Source of the DNA: UBA4636 sp045534575
Lineage (GTDB): Bacteria; Bacillota; Clostridia; Christensenellales; Borkfalkiaceae
Length of the DNA stretch: 64,000 bases
Direction of reading: 5' to 3'
Assembly (NCBI GenBank): GCA_045534575.1
Contig: JAZSJZ010000005.1
Coordinates: 62,001 to 126,000 of the forward strand
Below are positions 49,102 to 57,838 of this stretch, piece by piece (the first letter of the stretch is position 1; every line of letters starts with the position of its first letter). The position numbers and the translations under genes are program-made. The notes under the pieces were generated by a model. The model searched no databases, had not been told where the DNA came from, and worked only from the letters and a program-made list of their open reading frames with translations.

Positions 49102-49653
49102 ATGAAAAAATCACCATTGGAAAAAATTCATCAAAAAAAGAAAGGCTTCAACTTTTATGCTTTTATATTAGGATTGGTTCAGCATTATAATCATAAAAAA
49201 TATTGGAAAATGCGTCAAGAAGTAGTAAATCCTAAATCTAAAAAAAATAAGCTTATACGTCTTTGGTATTTGTATCGCATAAAGCGCTCTGATGCATTCG
49301 GTAACGCCTCAATGGGTACGAACCTAAACAGTGGAGCTAAATTTGCTACTCCACCGAATCTGCCGCACCATCTTAATGGAATAATAATTTCTCATTATGC
49401 GAAAATCGGAAAAAATTGTACGATATATCAACAGGTTACAATTGCACAGGATGGTGAAAACAAATCTGCAACTATAGGCGACAATGTGTTTATTGGCGCG
49501 GGTGCAAAAATTATAGGAAACGTCAAAATAGGGGATAATGTAAAAATTGGTGCAAATGCGGTAGTTATCAAGGATGTTCCTTCGAATTCAACAGCAGTTG
49601 GTGTGCCCGCAAGAATCATCCCCCACAACACTGAGATTTCACACGAGAACTGA
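49102..49653 (+). CDS. serine O-acetyltransferase-like hexapeptide-repeat acyltransferase
   Basis: A 183-residue protein with a basic N-terminus and a left-handed beta-helix from about residue 70 to 175. The CysE-type signature is visible: GIIISHYAKIGKNCTIYQQV (about 92-111) with the catalytic His, then hexapeptides IGDNVFIGAGAKIIGNVKIG and VKIGANAVVIKDVP. ATG 49102 follows AAGGAG. It could be a serine acetyltransferase or a polysaccharide O-acetyltransferase. No cysteine genes are nearby. Codon use is somewhat different from its neighbours. Confidence 0.75.
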   Translation: MKKSPLEKIHQKKKGFNFYAFILGLVQHYNHKKYWKMRQEVVNPKSKKNKLIRLWYLYRIKRSDAFGNASMGTNLNSGAKFATPPNLPHHLNGIIISHYAKIGKNCTIYQQVTIAQDGENKSATIGDNVFIGAGAKIIGNVKIGDNVKIGANAVVIKDVPSNSTAVGVPARIIPHNTEISHEN

Positions 49654-49680
49654 TATTATTTCGGATATGTGATGCAGTGT

Positions 49681-49757
49681 GTCTTACGAGAAAACGAGTA
49701 AAACTTCACTACGAGCGAAAGCGAGGAACTTCACTTTTGTTTTGCAAAAAACTTCAC
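49681..49757 (+). repeat. hairpin array C (linker AACTTCAC)
   Basis: AACTTCAC occurs three times (49702, 49727, 49750), separated by small hairpins (CGAGCGAAAGCGAG-type and TTTTG-TTTTG-CAAAA); TTAC...GTAA precedes the first. Only one orientation of the linker is present, so this looks like half of an array such as A or B. It sits between the acetyltransferase gene and an orphan gene. Confidence 0.55.
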
Positions 49758-49784
49758 CAACTATAAAGGACAAAAGGAGTTATT

Positions 49785-50552
49785 ATGATTTACATAAAAA
49801 TTTATCTTGAAAAAGACGAAAACGGCGAGGATACGCTCGTTTTCGATTCTGTGAAGCAGGACACTCCCGACTATCACTACTTCACAGTAGCGGGCGAGAA
49901 AAAGATGAGAAGCTTCGGCTCGGATAATTATTATACCCGTCTTGAGAAAAAAACGAAAGTCGTTGGAGTGGAGCAGGTTGCGATAAGCCCCCAAGCGAAG
50001 GAGTTTTTCCTCTCGCTTTTGAATGACGAAAGCACGCACGAAAAAATGCCCTATGGCCATAGCGGTGATTTTGCTATGCGAGGTTGCTACGATACAGAAT
50101 ACGGATGGGACAGCGGTGAATTTGCCTATTGCCCGCCCAAAATCAAAAATGGCGACACGAGAAAAACGCTACGCCGCGGAGACCGCTTCACGGTAGAGTG
50201 CATTTTTTCGCAAAGACCGTTAGATTATATGACGCCTTGCCTCAACGAAACGCTCAAAAGTCTAGACCTTACCGCTCCCGCAGACGAAAATCCCCTGCTT
50301 GACGCTTACTATGCGGAAATGCGCGCGGGAGGCGAGGAGCTTGGGTGCGATGTGGACACCATACACAAAACTCCGCTTCGCTATCTGACAGAAGAGCAAA
50401 AGGAAGTGATAAGGGCGGAGTATCGCACAATGGTAGCCTCATACGATAGCCAAGAATGGAACCAGAGCCGAGATTACGATCACGCCGCTATGCTTGAAGC
50501 TAAAATAAGAGAAACTATAATTAAAAAATATGGAAAGTTTATTAGCGATTGA
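49785..50552 (+). CDS. hypothetical protein of atypical composition
   Basis: A 255-residue soluble, acidic protein that I do not recognise. Visible features: a beta-rich start (MIYIKIYLEKDENGEDTLVF), a Gly/Tyr/Trp-rich stretch RGCYDTEYGWDSGEFAYCPP (about 99-118), KTLRRGDRFTVECIF (about 126-140) and a helical C-terminal half. The base composition is visibly more GC-rich than its neighbours (codons such as CTC, GCG, CGC). Together with array C upstream this suggests recent acquisition. It follows AAAGGAG. Confidence 0.55.
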   Translation: MIYIKIYLEKDENGEDTLVFDSVKQDTPDYHYFTVAGEKKMRSFGSDNYYTRLEKKTKVVGVEQVAISPQAKEFFLSLLNDESTHEKMPYGHSGDFAMRGCYDTEYGWDSGEFAYCPPKIKNGDTRKTLRRGDRFTVECIFSQRPLDYMTPCLNETLKSLDLTAPADENPLLDAYYAEMRAGGEELGCDVDTIHKTPLRYLTEEQKEVIRAEYRTMVASYDSQEWNQSRDYDHAAMLEAKIRETIIKKYGKFISD

Positions 50553-50670
50553 CAAAATCATCGGCTAAATGTCTAACGCAGATGTTAATATAAAGTTAAA
50601 AGTATCGGTTTTGCCGAGCATATCGCGTGAGAGATGCGAACTAAATATTTACATTAGGAGAAAAATTTGT

Positions 50671-51438
50671 ATGAAAGATTATTATTTTCCGTTTGGGCAA
50701 AAGTTGCGTCCGTTAGCGCAAGAAGATAGAACGCCTAAGAAAGTGTTTGTTCTAGGCGTATATGCAAGCGCCGTTCACGCTAGGTGGAAAAAGGATGGAA
50801 AAATATATTGTCAAGCGCTAGCGGTAGCAAGCGAGCCAAGAATTTTTTGGAACGGAGAAGGCGCAGAAGAAATAATTTCACAAATAAACATTCCTAAGGA
50901 ACTTGGCGTTTTAGAGCCAGCGGGTAAAAACCTAAACGGACCTTCTGCTAAAGTTCTAGACGAAAACATTCTTGCACCACTCGGTTTTAAAGATAGGAAA
51001 GATGCGTGGCTTTGTGATTTGTTGCCAGAAACTAGGCTAAACCCAAGCCAAGTTGAAGTGATACAAAAAAAATATGATAAAGATGCTAAGAAATACTCGT
51101 TAAACGAGGTTACAATTCCTAAGCGCCCGTCAACGTTTTGCGATGAACAAAGAAGCAAAGAAATAACGGCTGAACTTTTTGAATCGCAAGCACAGCTTTT
51201 AGTTCTTTTAGGCGATATTCCTATCGCTCAATACTTGAAAAAAGTTGCAGAAATTCCATATTCATCACTTGGCGAATACGTTGATATGTTCGGCTATGGC
51301 ACAATAACGAGCGTTTCGATAATGGGCAAAACCATAAACGTTTTACCGCTTGCACATCCTCGCCAAATAGGCGGGCTTGGCGCTCATAATCAAAAATGGA
51401 ATAAAATGCATAAAGAGTGGGAGCAAAATAGGCAATAG
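50671..51438 (+). CDS. hypothetical protein, possibly uracil-DNA-glycosylase-like fold
   Basis: A 255-residue soluble protein; ATG 50671 follows TTAGGAG. Stretches VFVLGVYASAVHARW (about 24-38), WLCDLLPETRLNP (about 111-123), LLVLLGDIPIAQYL (about 171-184) and NVLPLAHPRQIGGLG (about 225-239) follow the order expected of UDG-superfamily proteins: an N-terminal loop, a central strand and a C-terminal HP-type loop. I cannot confirm catalytic residues. Base excision or nucleotide-handling roles are possible but unproven. Confidence 0.5.
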   Translation: MKDYYFPFGQKLRPLAQEDRTPKKVFVLGVYASAVHARWKKDGKIYCQALAVASEPRIFWNGEGAEEIISQINIPKELGVLEPAGKNLNGPSAKVLDENILAPLGFKDRKDAWLCDLLPETRLNPSQVEVIQKKYDKDAKKYSLNEVTIPKRPSTFCDEQRSKEITAELFESQAQLLVLLGDIPIAQYLKKVAEIPYSSLGEYVDMFGYGTITSVSIMGKTINVLPLAHPRQIGGLGAHNQKWNKMHKEWEQNRQ

Positions 51439-51515
51439 TTTTGAAATAGCAAGATAGATTAGAGGTGTTTTAACGGCGAGGAACAGAAAATAAAAGAATA
51501 AAAATTAGGGGAATT

Positions 51516-51815
51516 ATGAATAGTTGTTTAATCACGGTTTTGAAAAAAGTTGAGCATTTAGACCTTATTGAGAAATACGAAAACCCTATAAAAAATCATT
51601 GCGATATGCAAGAGGGGATGAGTTTTGTGTCAACGGATGCAAAAATTCCACAAGGCTTTTGCGAAAGCGCGTGGCTAAATATTTATCCTTACGTTTTTGC
51701 CCTAACTTACGGCGCAAAAGATTTTTTTAACGGCTGGATGAAAAACGAAAACCAAGCAATCATCTCTTGCAATGATGGTTTTAGACCTGTTAGTTTTTTA
51801 ATTGAAAAAATCTAA
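51516..51815 (+). CDS. TIGR04076-like small protein
   Basis: A 99-residue protein. The pattern CDMQEGMSF, IPQGFCESAWLNIYPYVFAL, GAKDFFNGW, ISCNDGFRPVSFLIEKI matches the conserved order of TIGR04076 proteins: a Cys, then GFC-AW-Y, then C-DG-RPV-F. Their function is unknown, though they are often found in anaerobes. It stands alone, with AAAATTAGGGGA before the start. Confidence 0.75.
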   Translation: MNSCLITVLKKVEHLDLIEKYENPIKNHCDMQEGMSFVSTDAKIPQGFCESAWLNIYPYVFALTYGAKDFFNGWMKNENQAIISCNDGFRPVSFLIEKI

Positions 51816-51825
51816 AAAATGGGTT

Positions 51826-51850
51826 TAATCGACCTATAGCCACACTTTTT
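51826..51850 (+). repeat. dispersed intergenic motif, copy 6
   Basis: TTAATCGACCTATAGCCACA then CTTTTTATT, just after the TIGR04076-like gene. The rest of the gap to 52102 is AT-rich, with a terminator and a promoter (listed). Confidence 0.45.
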
Positions 51851-51976
51851 ATTAAAAACAACTTAATTTTTATTGTTTTTTCAACAAAAAGCGATAAAAG
51901 ACTGAAAAATAATTAGGCAAGTTAAAAATTTGTAAAAATTTTTTCCAAAAAAAGGTAAAATTAAGAAAAAATACCC

Positions 51977-52006
51977 AAAAGCAAGCAAAAAAACGCTTGC
52001 TTTTTA
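51977..52006 (+). terminator. intrinsic terminator
   Basis: AAAAGCAAGC and GCTTGCTTTT form a 10-bp stem with an A-rich loop and a T tail. Confidence 0.8.
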
Positions 52007-52036
52007 TCATTTTTGCAAAAAATTGTTTTAATTGTG

Positions 52037-52064
52037 TTGCTTTTGTGAAAAAATATGTTAAAAT
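52037..52064 (+). promoter_or_regulatory. promoter of the 52103 gene
   Basis: TTGCTT, 16 bp, TAAAAT with TGT before the -10 (extended). Confidence 0.5.
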
Positions 52065-52102
52065 AATTATACTAACTAATAGACGAATTGTTTAAGTAAT
52101 TT

Positions 52103-52765
52103 ATGAAAGCGGGAACTAAACTTGGAAAAACGCTAATTGCGTTATATTTAATCGTAATCGTTGCAACGATTATTCTTGCGGCGGGGTTTAGAATTTCGGT
52201 TAAAGAGGACGGCGAATATTATTCAAAAGAAGAGGTTTCGCTTTATCTTTATTCGTTCAAAAAACTGCCAAAAAATTTCATTTTATCAAGCGAGGTTGAA
52301 AACGCAGAATTTCGCCCTAACGATTTTAATCTTTTAATCGGTGGCGATAAATTTGAATATGCTGGAGAGATAGTGAAATACACCAAAAACCAAAATCTTC
52401 TGCAAGCCGATATTTACGATATATACAACAAGTCGCTATCGCGTGGGGAAATGAGGCTAGTTTATAGCGCAGACTATACCGAAGTTTTCTTTACCGAAGA
52501 TAATTTTTTGTCTTTCAAAGCGATAAAACAAAAAGATATTAACAACCTAAGCGACGGGCTTTGGATAACTTTCGGCGTGATTATGGGCGTGTTCATAATT
52601 TCAATGATTATCTGCTATAACATTGAAAAACTAAAAACTTGGAAAAATGATTTTCAACAAGTTTTCGGCGCGATTTACATTTTCTTAATCAGCATAATAA
52701 TGGTTCCAATGTATTTCATTTTTAGAGTGCTAAGAGCCTTAAAAACCATAATAGTAGGTCAGTAA
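52103..52765 (+). CDS. membrane protein with extracytoplasmic domain, unknown
   Basis: A 220-residue protein with one N-terminal helix (about 8-28), a soluble beta-rich part (about 30-150) and two C-terminal helices (about 158-180 and 195-213). No family is recognised. The topology suggests the central part faces outside. There is no clear ribosome site. It is directly followed, with no gap, by the metallo-hydrolase gene. Confidence 0.55.
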   Translation: MKAGTKLGKTLIALYLIVIVATIILAAGFRISVKEDGEYYSKEEVSLYLYSFKKLPKNFILSSEVENAEFRPNDFNLLIGGDKFEYAGEIVKYTKNQNLLQADIYDIYNKSLSRGEMRLVYSADYTEVFFTEDNFLSFKAIKQKDINNLSDGLWITFGVIMGVFIISMIICYNIEKLKTWKNDFQQVFGAIYIFLISIIMVPMYFIFRVLRALKTIIVGQ

Positions 52766-53581
52766 ATGAAAGTAACGTTATTAGTTGACGATAAAAAGTG
52801 CGAAAGTCCGTTAGTTTGCGAACACGGGCTTTCTATTTATATTGAAACGGATAGTAATAAAATATTGTTTGATTTAGGAAGTAGCGATGCGTTTTTGAAA
52901 AACGCCAAAACGCTTGGAATTAGTTTAGAAAAGGTTGATACTTTTGTTTTAAGCCACTCTCACTACGATCACGCTGGCGGTTTAAGCGTTTTCGATAAAG
53001 TAAACAAAACGGCGAAAAAGTATGTATCAAAAAACTATAAAGTTTTACCTTTTAGCCAAAAAGAAGATGGGTTAAAGTTCATAGGAATAAGCGAAAATGT
53101 TGATTTTAGCGACAAATTTTTATGTGAAAATTTTTGTGAAATTTCAAAAAATTTATTTGTTATATCTTTAAAAGAATACAAAAAACAACTTTCGTTTTCA
53201 AACGCTAATCTATTCAAAAAGTCGGTCAATAACTTCATTAACGATGATTTTTGCCACGAACAAAGCCTAATATTAAAAGAAAATGACGAACTTATTTTAA
53301 TCGTTGGTTGCTCACATTGTGGCGTTTTAGAAATTATGAACGCAGTTAAAGAAAAGTTTAATAAATTTCCAACAAAAGTTATCGGCGGGTTTCATACGGT
53401 AAAGGCGGAATATAAAAAAAGCGAGTTGGAAGAAATAAAAGAACTAGCCGAAAAGTTAAATGAAACAAACGCAAAGTTTTTCACGTGCCACTGCACGGGA
53501 GATATCGCTTTTGAAATTTTTAAACAAATTTTGCAAGACAAAATTGAATATTTTACTTTAGGAAAAACGCTTATTTTTTAG
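52766..53581 (+). CDS. metallo-beta-lactamase-fold hydrolase, dihydropterin/RFAP-synthase-like subgroup
   Basis: A 271-residue MBL-fold protein. The metal motif is LSHSHYDHAGG (about 63-73), followed by VGCSHCGVLEIM (about 177-188), GGFHTV (about 206-211) and FFTCHCTG (about 239-246). These Cys/His pairs are typical of the subgroup often annotated as 7,8-dihydropterin-6-methyl-4-(beta-D-ribofuranosyl)aminobenzene-5'-phosphate synthase-like. The true substrate is unknown. It ends one base before a terminator. Confidence 0.82.
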   Translation: MKVTLLVDDKKCESPLVCEHGLSIYIETDSNKILFDLGSSDAFLKNAKTLGISLEKVDTFVLSHSHYDHAGGLSVFDKVNKTAKKYVSKNYKVLPFSQKEDGLKFIGISENVDFSDKFLCENFCEISKNLFVISLKEYKKQLSFSNANLFKKSVNNFINDDFCHEQSLILKENDELILIVGCSHCGVLEIMNAVKEKFNKFPTKVIGGFHTVKAEYKKSELEEIKELAEKLNETNAKFFTCHCTGDIAFEIFKQILQDKIEYFTLGKTLIF

Positions 53582-53603
53582 CACGCCACTAAGGCGTGTT
53601 TTT
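53582..53603 (+). terminator. intrinsic terminator
   Basis: CACGCC-ACTAA-GGCGTG followed by T5. The remaining gap to 53908 (about 300 bp) is very AT-rich and holds only the promoter listed next. Confidence 0.8.
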
Positions 53604-53797
53604 AATTGTTTTTCAATCGAAATCCGCTTTAATATTGCCAAATTTTAACAATTTTAACCGCTTTATTTGCTCATATTTGCATTTGTTAAAATGACCGAAT
53701 TTTGAATATTAAATGCTGAAAAATCAATAAATTTTAATTATTTTATTAAAAATAAAATAAATTCCAGCACATTTTCTTTTTCTTAGCATTAAATTAC

Positions 53798-53826
53798 TTG
53801 ACTTTCGGCTGCGCTATGTTTAAAAT
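53798..53826 (+). promoter_or_regulatory. promoter of the LeuA-like operon
   Basis: TTGACT, 17 bp, TAAAAT. A leader of about 75 nt follows, with an AT-only palindrome-like stretch near 53830-53850. I see no T-box or leucine attenuator peptide. Confidence 0.55.
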
Positions 53827-53908
53827 ACTAAAATATTATATATTTTATGTGCTAATCGTTTTTGCTTTTTAAAAACAAAACTTTAAGCCCAAATCAAGGA
53901 GATAATTT

Positions 53909-55309
53909 ATGAAAACAATAAGGATTTGCGACGTTACGTTACAAAACAGCATGAAGAAAGCAATTAAGTTGTCTTTTAAAGACAAACTAACAATTGTTCG
54001 CTTGCTAAACGAACTAAAAGTTGACGTGATTAAGCTAGGCGCACTATCGGCTGAAAAAGAAGACCTTGTTTTCGTAAAATCGATAGCAGATTTGGCTACT
54101 AACTCAACGCTTTGTTGCGATATGGGAAAAGACGAGGAATCGTTAAAAAGAGCGGTTGAAGCGTTGAAAGGCGCAAAAAACAGCGTTCTTTGTTTAACCT
54201 TGCCCGTTTCACCTGTTCAAATGGAATATAAACTTTCCAAAAAGCCTGCAAAAGTTTTAGACTATATGTCCGATATGATAAAGAAGGCAAAAGAACTTGG
54301 CGCAGAGGTTGAAGTTTGCTTTGAAGACGTTTGCGGTAGCGAAAAAGAGTTTTTGCTATCAGCGATTAACACGGCAACCGACCTTGGCGTTAAGGCTGTT
54401 ACTATCAGTGATATTGAAGGCGCGCTTTTGCCTGACGAGTTTGCAACTTTCGTTAAAGAAATTAAGGACGAAATAAAAGGCGACGTTAAACTTTCAATCG
54501 CTTGCAAAAACGCATATAACTTAGCGACTTCTAGTCTTATCTTAGGCGTATTTAGCGGGGCTTGCGGTGTTGAAGTTGGGCTTGGCGATAATGAACTTGC
54601 GAGCCTTGAAGAATTTGTTAAAATCGTTAGCGCAATAGGGCTTAAGAAAAAAATTCAAACAAACCTTGTTACCACTGCATCGTTTAGAATTGCCGGCGAG
54701 ATTAAAAAATGTTTCCAAGTAGAGGAAAAGGATGCGAAAAAAGTTTTCGTAGCGCCTGAATATGAAGACGTTTCTATCTCTAGCGAAATAAGCGATAAAG
54801 ACTTAAAGAAAATGATTAAGAAAATGGGTTACGACCTATCTAGCGAGGACCACGGCAAAGTGTTTGACGCTTTTAAACTAATCGCTAAAAAGAGAACTAA
54901 CGTTAGCGTTAAGGAACTCGATTTGATTATCGCTAACACGGCTCAACAAGCGCCGTCAACCTATTCTCTTGTGAATTACGTAATAAACTCGGGCAACGAA
55001 ATGATTTCAACCGCCTCTATCACTTTAAAGAAGGGAAGCGAGGTTCTTTACGGCTTATCTAAGGGCGACGGACCTATTGACGCATCTTTTCTAGCAATTG
55101 AATCGACCATTGGTCATCACTTTGAACTTGACGAGTTTAAGGTTGAAGCAATCACCGAAGGCAAAGATGCAGCGGGCGAGGCTATCGTTAAACTTCGCCA
55201 TAACGGCACGGTTTACGTAGGAAGCGGAATTTCAACCGACATTGTTGGTGCAAGTATTCGCGCATACGTAAACGCGCTTAATAAAATTGCTTACGCGGAG
55301 GAAATTTAA
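53909..55309 (+). CDS. LeuA/HMGL-like protein with degenerate active site and intact LeuA regulatory-type domain
   Basis: A 466-residue protein with the layout of 2-isopropylmalate synthase: a TIM-barrel (about 1-265), a linker region (about 270-345) and a LeuA-type C-terminal domain (about 350-460, with GDGPIDASFLAIE, GKDAAGEAIVKL and GSGISTDIVGASIRAYVNALN). The barrel has lost catalytic residues. The usual D-T-T-L-R-D-G is here DVTLQNS, so the catalytic Arg is gone. The HCHND metal motif aligns with IACKNA, so both His are lost. It is therefore probably a pseudoenzyme, perhaps a leucine or acyl sensor. The stop overlaps the next start as TAATG. A new activity cannot be excluded. Confidence 0.82.
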   Translation: MKTIRICDVTLQNSMKKAIKLSFKDKLTIVRLLNELKVDVIKLGALSAEKEDLVFVKSIADLATNSTLCCDMGKDEESLKRAVEALKGAKNSVLCLTLPVSPVQMEYKLSKKPAKVLDYMSDMIKKAKELGAEVEVCFEDVCGSEKEFLLSAINTATDLGVKAVTISDIEGALLPDEFATFVKEIKDEIKGDVKLSIACKNAYNLATSSLILGVFSGACGVEVGLGDNELASLEEFVKIVSAIGLKKKIQTNLVTTASFRIAGEIKKCFQVEEKDAKKVFVAPEYEDVSISSEISDKDLKKMIKKMGYDLSSEDHGKVFDAFKLIAKKRTNVSVKELDLIIANTAQQAPSTYSLVNYVINSGNEMISTASITLKKGSEVLYGLSKGDGPIDASFLAIESTIGHHFELDEFKVEAITEGKDAAGEAIVKLRHNGTVYVGSGISTDIVGASIRAYVNALNKIAYAEEI

Positions 55310-57816
55310 TGAAACTTTCCTTTTCGACTAACGGTTGGAAGTTTTCTTTCAACGACCTTATAAAACTTGCGTGCGAAAACAAATTGACGGCTATCGAGGC
55401 TCACGCGCCTAACGCAATTTGCGGAAACGAAAAGCCGTTCGATAAATCAAACCTTAAAAAGACCGTTCGCACGCTTAGAGAAAATCTTTTAGAACTTTCT
55501 TGCATTGACGCTGTTGAAAATCTTTCTTCGCCGTCGTATTCGGCAAAAGACCAAGAAAATATTTTCAATCTCATAAATTTAGCAAAGAGCGTTGATTGCA
55601 AATATATCCGCCTCCACGCTTATAAACTTGACGGGCAAACCGACGCCGAGTGCGACACGCTTGTTAGGCAAAGGCTTCCAATGCTTATTGAGGAAGCGAA
55701 AAAAGCGGGCGTAATTTTGCTACTTGAATCAATGGGTGTTTACGCAAAGTCTTCTACCCTTAAAGAGATTTTAGAGGACTTTGCCGACGATAATTTGTGC
55801 GCGCTTTGGGATATGCACCACACCGTTCGTTTTGGCAACGAAAACCCCGAAGAAACTATCAAAAACCTTGGCGCATACGTTCGCCACGTGCATTTAAAAG
55901 ATAGCGATTTAGGCAAAAACGGCGAACTTAAATATTGCTTAATGGGCGAAGGAACGCTTCCTATTGACGCTTGTATTCGTTCGCTTCGTTCGATAAATTA
56001 CGATGGCTATATCTCGCTCGAACTTCAACCGAACTGGGTAGAAGAGGTTGGCTCGAAAGATATCGTTTTCCCACAATTCGTAAGTTTTATGGAAAGGTTC
56101 GAAAAAGTGCCCGAGTGGAAAAAATCGCTTTACTATAACAAGGCGAAAACGGGTAGATACGTTTGGAAAAAAGACGTTCTTATCGACTACACTTTCTCAC
56201 AAGTTCTCGATAAAATGTGCGAGGAATTTCCCGACCAAATCGCTTTCAAATACACTACTTTAGATTATACTAGAACCTATCGTGAATTCCGTGAAGACGT
56301 TGACAATTTTGCAAGAACGCTTATTGCTTTAGGCGTTAAAGCGGGTGATAAGGTTGCCGTTTGGATGACTAACGTTCCCGAGTGGTATATTGCGTTTTGG
56401 GCAACGACCAAAATCGGCGCAATTTTAGTAACGGTAAACACGGCGTATAAAGTTCACGAGGCAGAATATTTATTCCGCCAATCAGATACGCACACTCTAC
56501 TTTTAATAGAAGGCTGGCGTGATTCTAACTATAAGCAAATCGTTCAAGAAATTTGCCCAGAACTTCAAAAAACCAAGAAAGGCGAAAAACTCCACGCAAA
56601 ACGCTTGCCGTTCCTTAGAAACGTTATCACCGTTGGCTTTACTATGCCGGGCGCTATGACGTTTGAAGAGAGTTTATGCTATAAAGACAGCGTTTCGGTG
56701 GACGAAGTTAAAAGAAGAGCCTCAGCCGTAAAACCTGACGATTGTTGCAACATGCAATACACTTCCGGCACGACGGGGTTCCCTAAAGGCGTAATGCTAA
56801 CGCACTATAACGTTGTGAACAACGGCAAGTGCATAGGCGATAGAATGGATTTATCAACGGCGGATAGGATGATGGTTCAAGTGCCAATGTTCCACTGCTT
56901 TGGTATGGTTCTATCAATGACGGCTACGATGACTCACGGCGGAACTCTTTGCCCACTTCCATATTTTTCGCCAAAGCCAGCGCTAGCGTGCATTAACAGC
57001 GAAAAGATAACTGCGTTTAACGGCGTTCCAACGATGTTTATTGCGCTCCTTGCTCACGAAGACTTTGCTAAAACCGATTTCTCTTATATGAGAACGGGCA
57101 TAATGGCGGGAAGCCCATGCCCACCAAAGGTAATGCAAGAAGTTTTAGAGAAAATGCATATGACCGAAATAACTATCGTTTACGGTCAAACCGAAGCGTC
57201 ACCGGGTTGCACAATGAGTAGTGCTGACGATTCTATCGATACCCGCGTTAACACGGTAGGAAGGGCGCTTCCTAACATTGAGTGCAAAATCGTTGACCCA
57301 GCAACAAACGAAGAACTTCCGGATAATGAAATAGGCGAGTTCGTTGCTCGTGGCTATAACCTTATGAAAGGCTACTACAAAATGCCTGCTGAAACGGCGG
57401 CGGCTATTGATGAAAACGGCTGGCTTCACACGGGCGACCTTGCGCTTAGACAGCCCGACGGAAATTTCCGCATAACGGGAAGATTAAAAGATATGATTAT
57501 CCGTGGCGGTGAAAATCTTTACCCTAAAGAAATTGAAGATTTCATTTACAAAATTCCAGCCGTTAGCGACGTTCAAGTCGTTGGCGTTTCGGATGAAAAA
57601 TACGGCGAAGAGGCTTATGCTTATATCATTTTAAAAGAGGGCGCAACGGCGACTGAGGAAGAACTCCGCGCCTATATGGTAGAGCGAATTGCAAAGCATA
57701 AAGTTCCTAGATATATCGAAATTACCACGAGTTTTCCTATGAACGCTGCGGGTAAAATTTTGAAATATAAAATGCGTGAAAACGCTGAAGCAAAACTTAA
57801 GGCAAATAAAAAATAA
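55309..57816 (+). CDS. fusion: TIM-barrel isomerase domain + acyl-CoA synthetase
   Basis: An 835-residue fusion. Residues about 1-265 form an AP_endonuc_2/xylose-isomerase-like barrel with apparently complete metal ligands (LLESMG, LWDMHHT, HVHLKDSD, ISLELQPNW). Residues about 285-830 form an AMP-forming acyl-CoA synthetase with YTSGTTGFPKGVMLTHYN (about 482-499), VYGQTEASPG (about 625-634), LHTGDLA (about 706-712), GRLKDMIIRGGENLYP (about 725-740) and the catalytic Lys in NAAGKILK (about 813-820). It should make an acyl-CoA from a medium or branched acid. Why a sugar-isomerase-like barrel is attached is unknown. Translation is coupled to the LeuA-like gene. Confidence 0.88.
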   Translation: MKLSFSTNGWKFSFNDLIKLACENKLTAIEAHAPNAICGNEKPFDKSNLKKTVRTLRENLLELSCIDAVENLSSPSYSAKDQENIFNLINLAKSVDCKYIRLHAYKLDGQTDAECDTLVRQRLPMLIEEAKKAGVILLLESMGVYAKSSTLKEILEDFADDNLCALWDMHHTVRFGNENPEETIKNLGAYVRHVHLKDSDLGKNGELKYCLMGEGTLPIDACIRSLRSINYDGYISLELQPNWVEEVGSKDIVFPQFVSFMERFEKVPEWKKSLYYNKAKTGRYVWKKDVLIDYTFSQVLDKMCEEFPDQIAFKYTTLDYTRTYREFREDVDNFARTLIALGVKAGDKVAVWMTNVPEWYIAFWATTKIGAILVTVNTAYKVHEAEYLFRQSDTHTLLLIEGWRDSNYKQIVQEICPELQKTKKGEKLHAKRLPFLRNVITVGFTMPGAMTFEESLCYKDSVSVDEVKRRASAVKPDDCCNMQYTSGTTGFPKGVMLTHYNVVNNGKCIGDRMDLSTADRMMVQVPMFHCFGMVLSMTATMTHGGTLCPLPYFSPKPALACINSEKITAFNGVPTMFIALLAHEDFAKTDFSYMRTGIMAGSPCPPKVMQEVLEKMHMTEITIVYGQTEASPGCTMSSADDSIDTRVNTVGRALPNIECKIVDPATNEELPDNEIGEFVARGYNLMKGYYKMPAETAAAIDENGWLHTGDLALRQPDGNFRITGRLKDMIIRGGENLYPKEIEDFIYKIPAVSDVQVVGVSDEKYGEEAYAYIILKEGATATEEELRAYMVERIAKHKVPRYIEITTSFPMNAAGKILKYKMRENAEAKLKANKK

Positions 57817-57838
57817 GTTACGATACGGAGATATTAAA

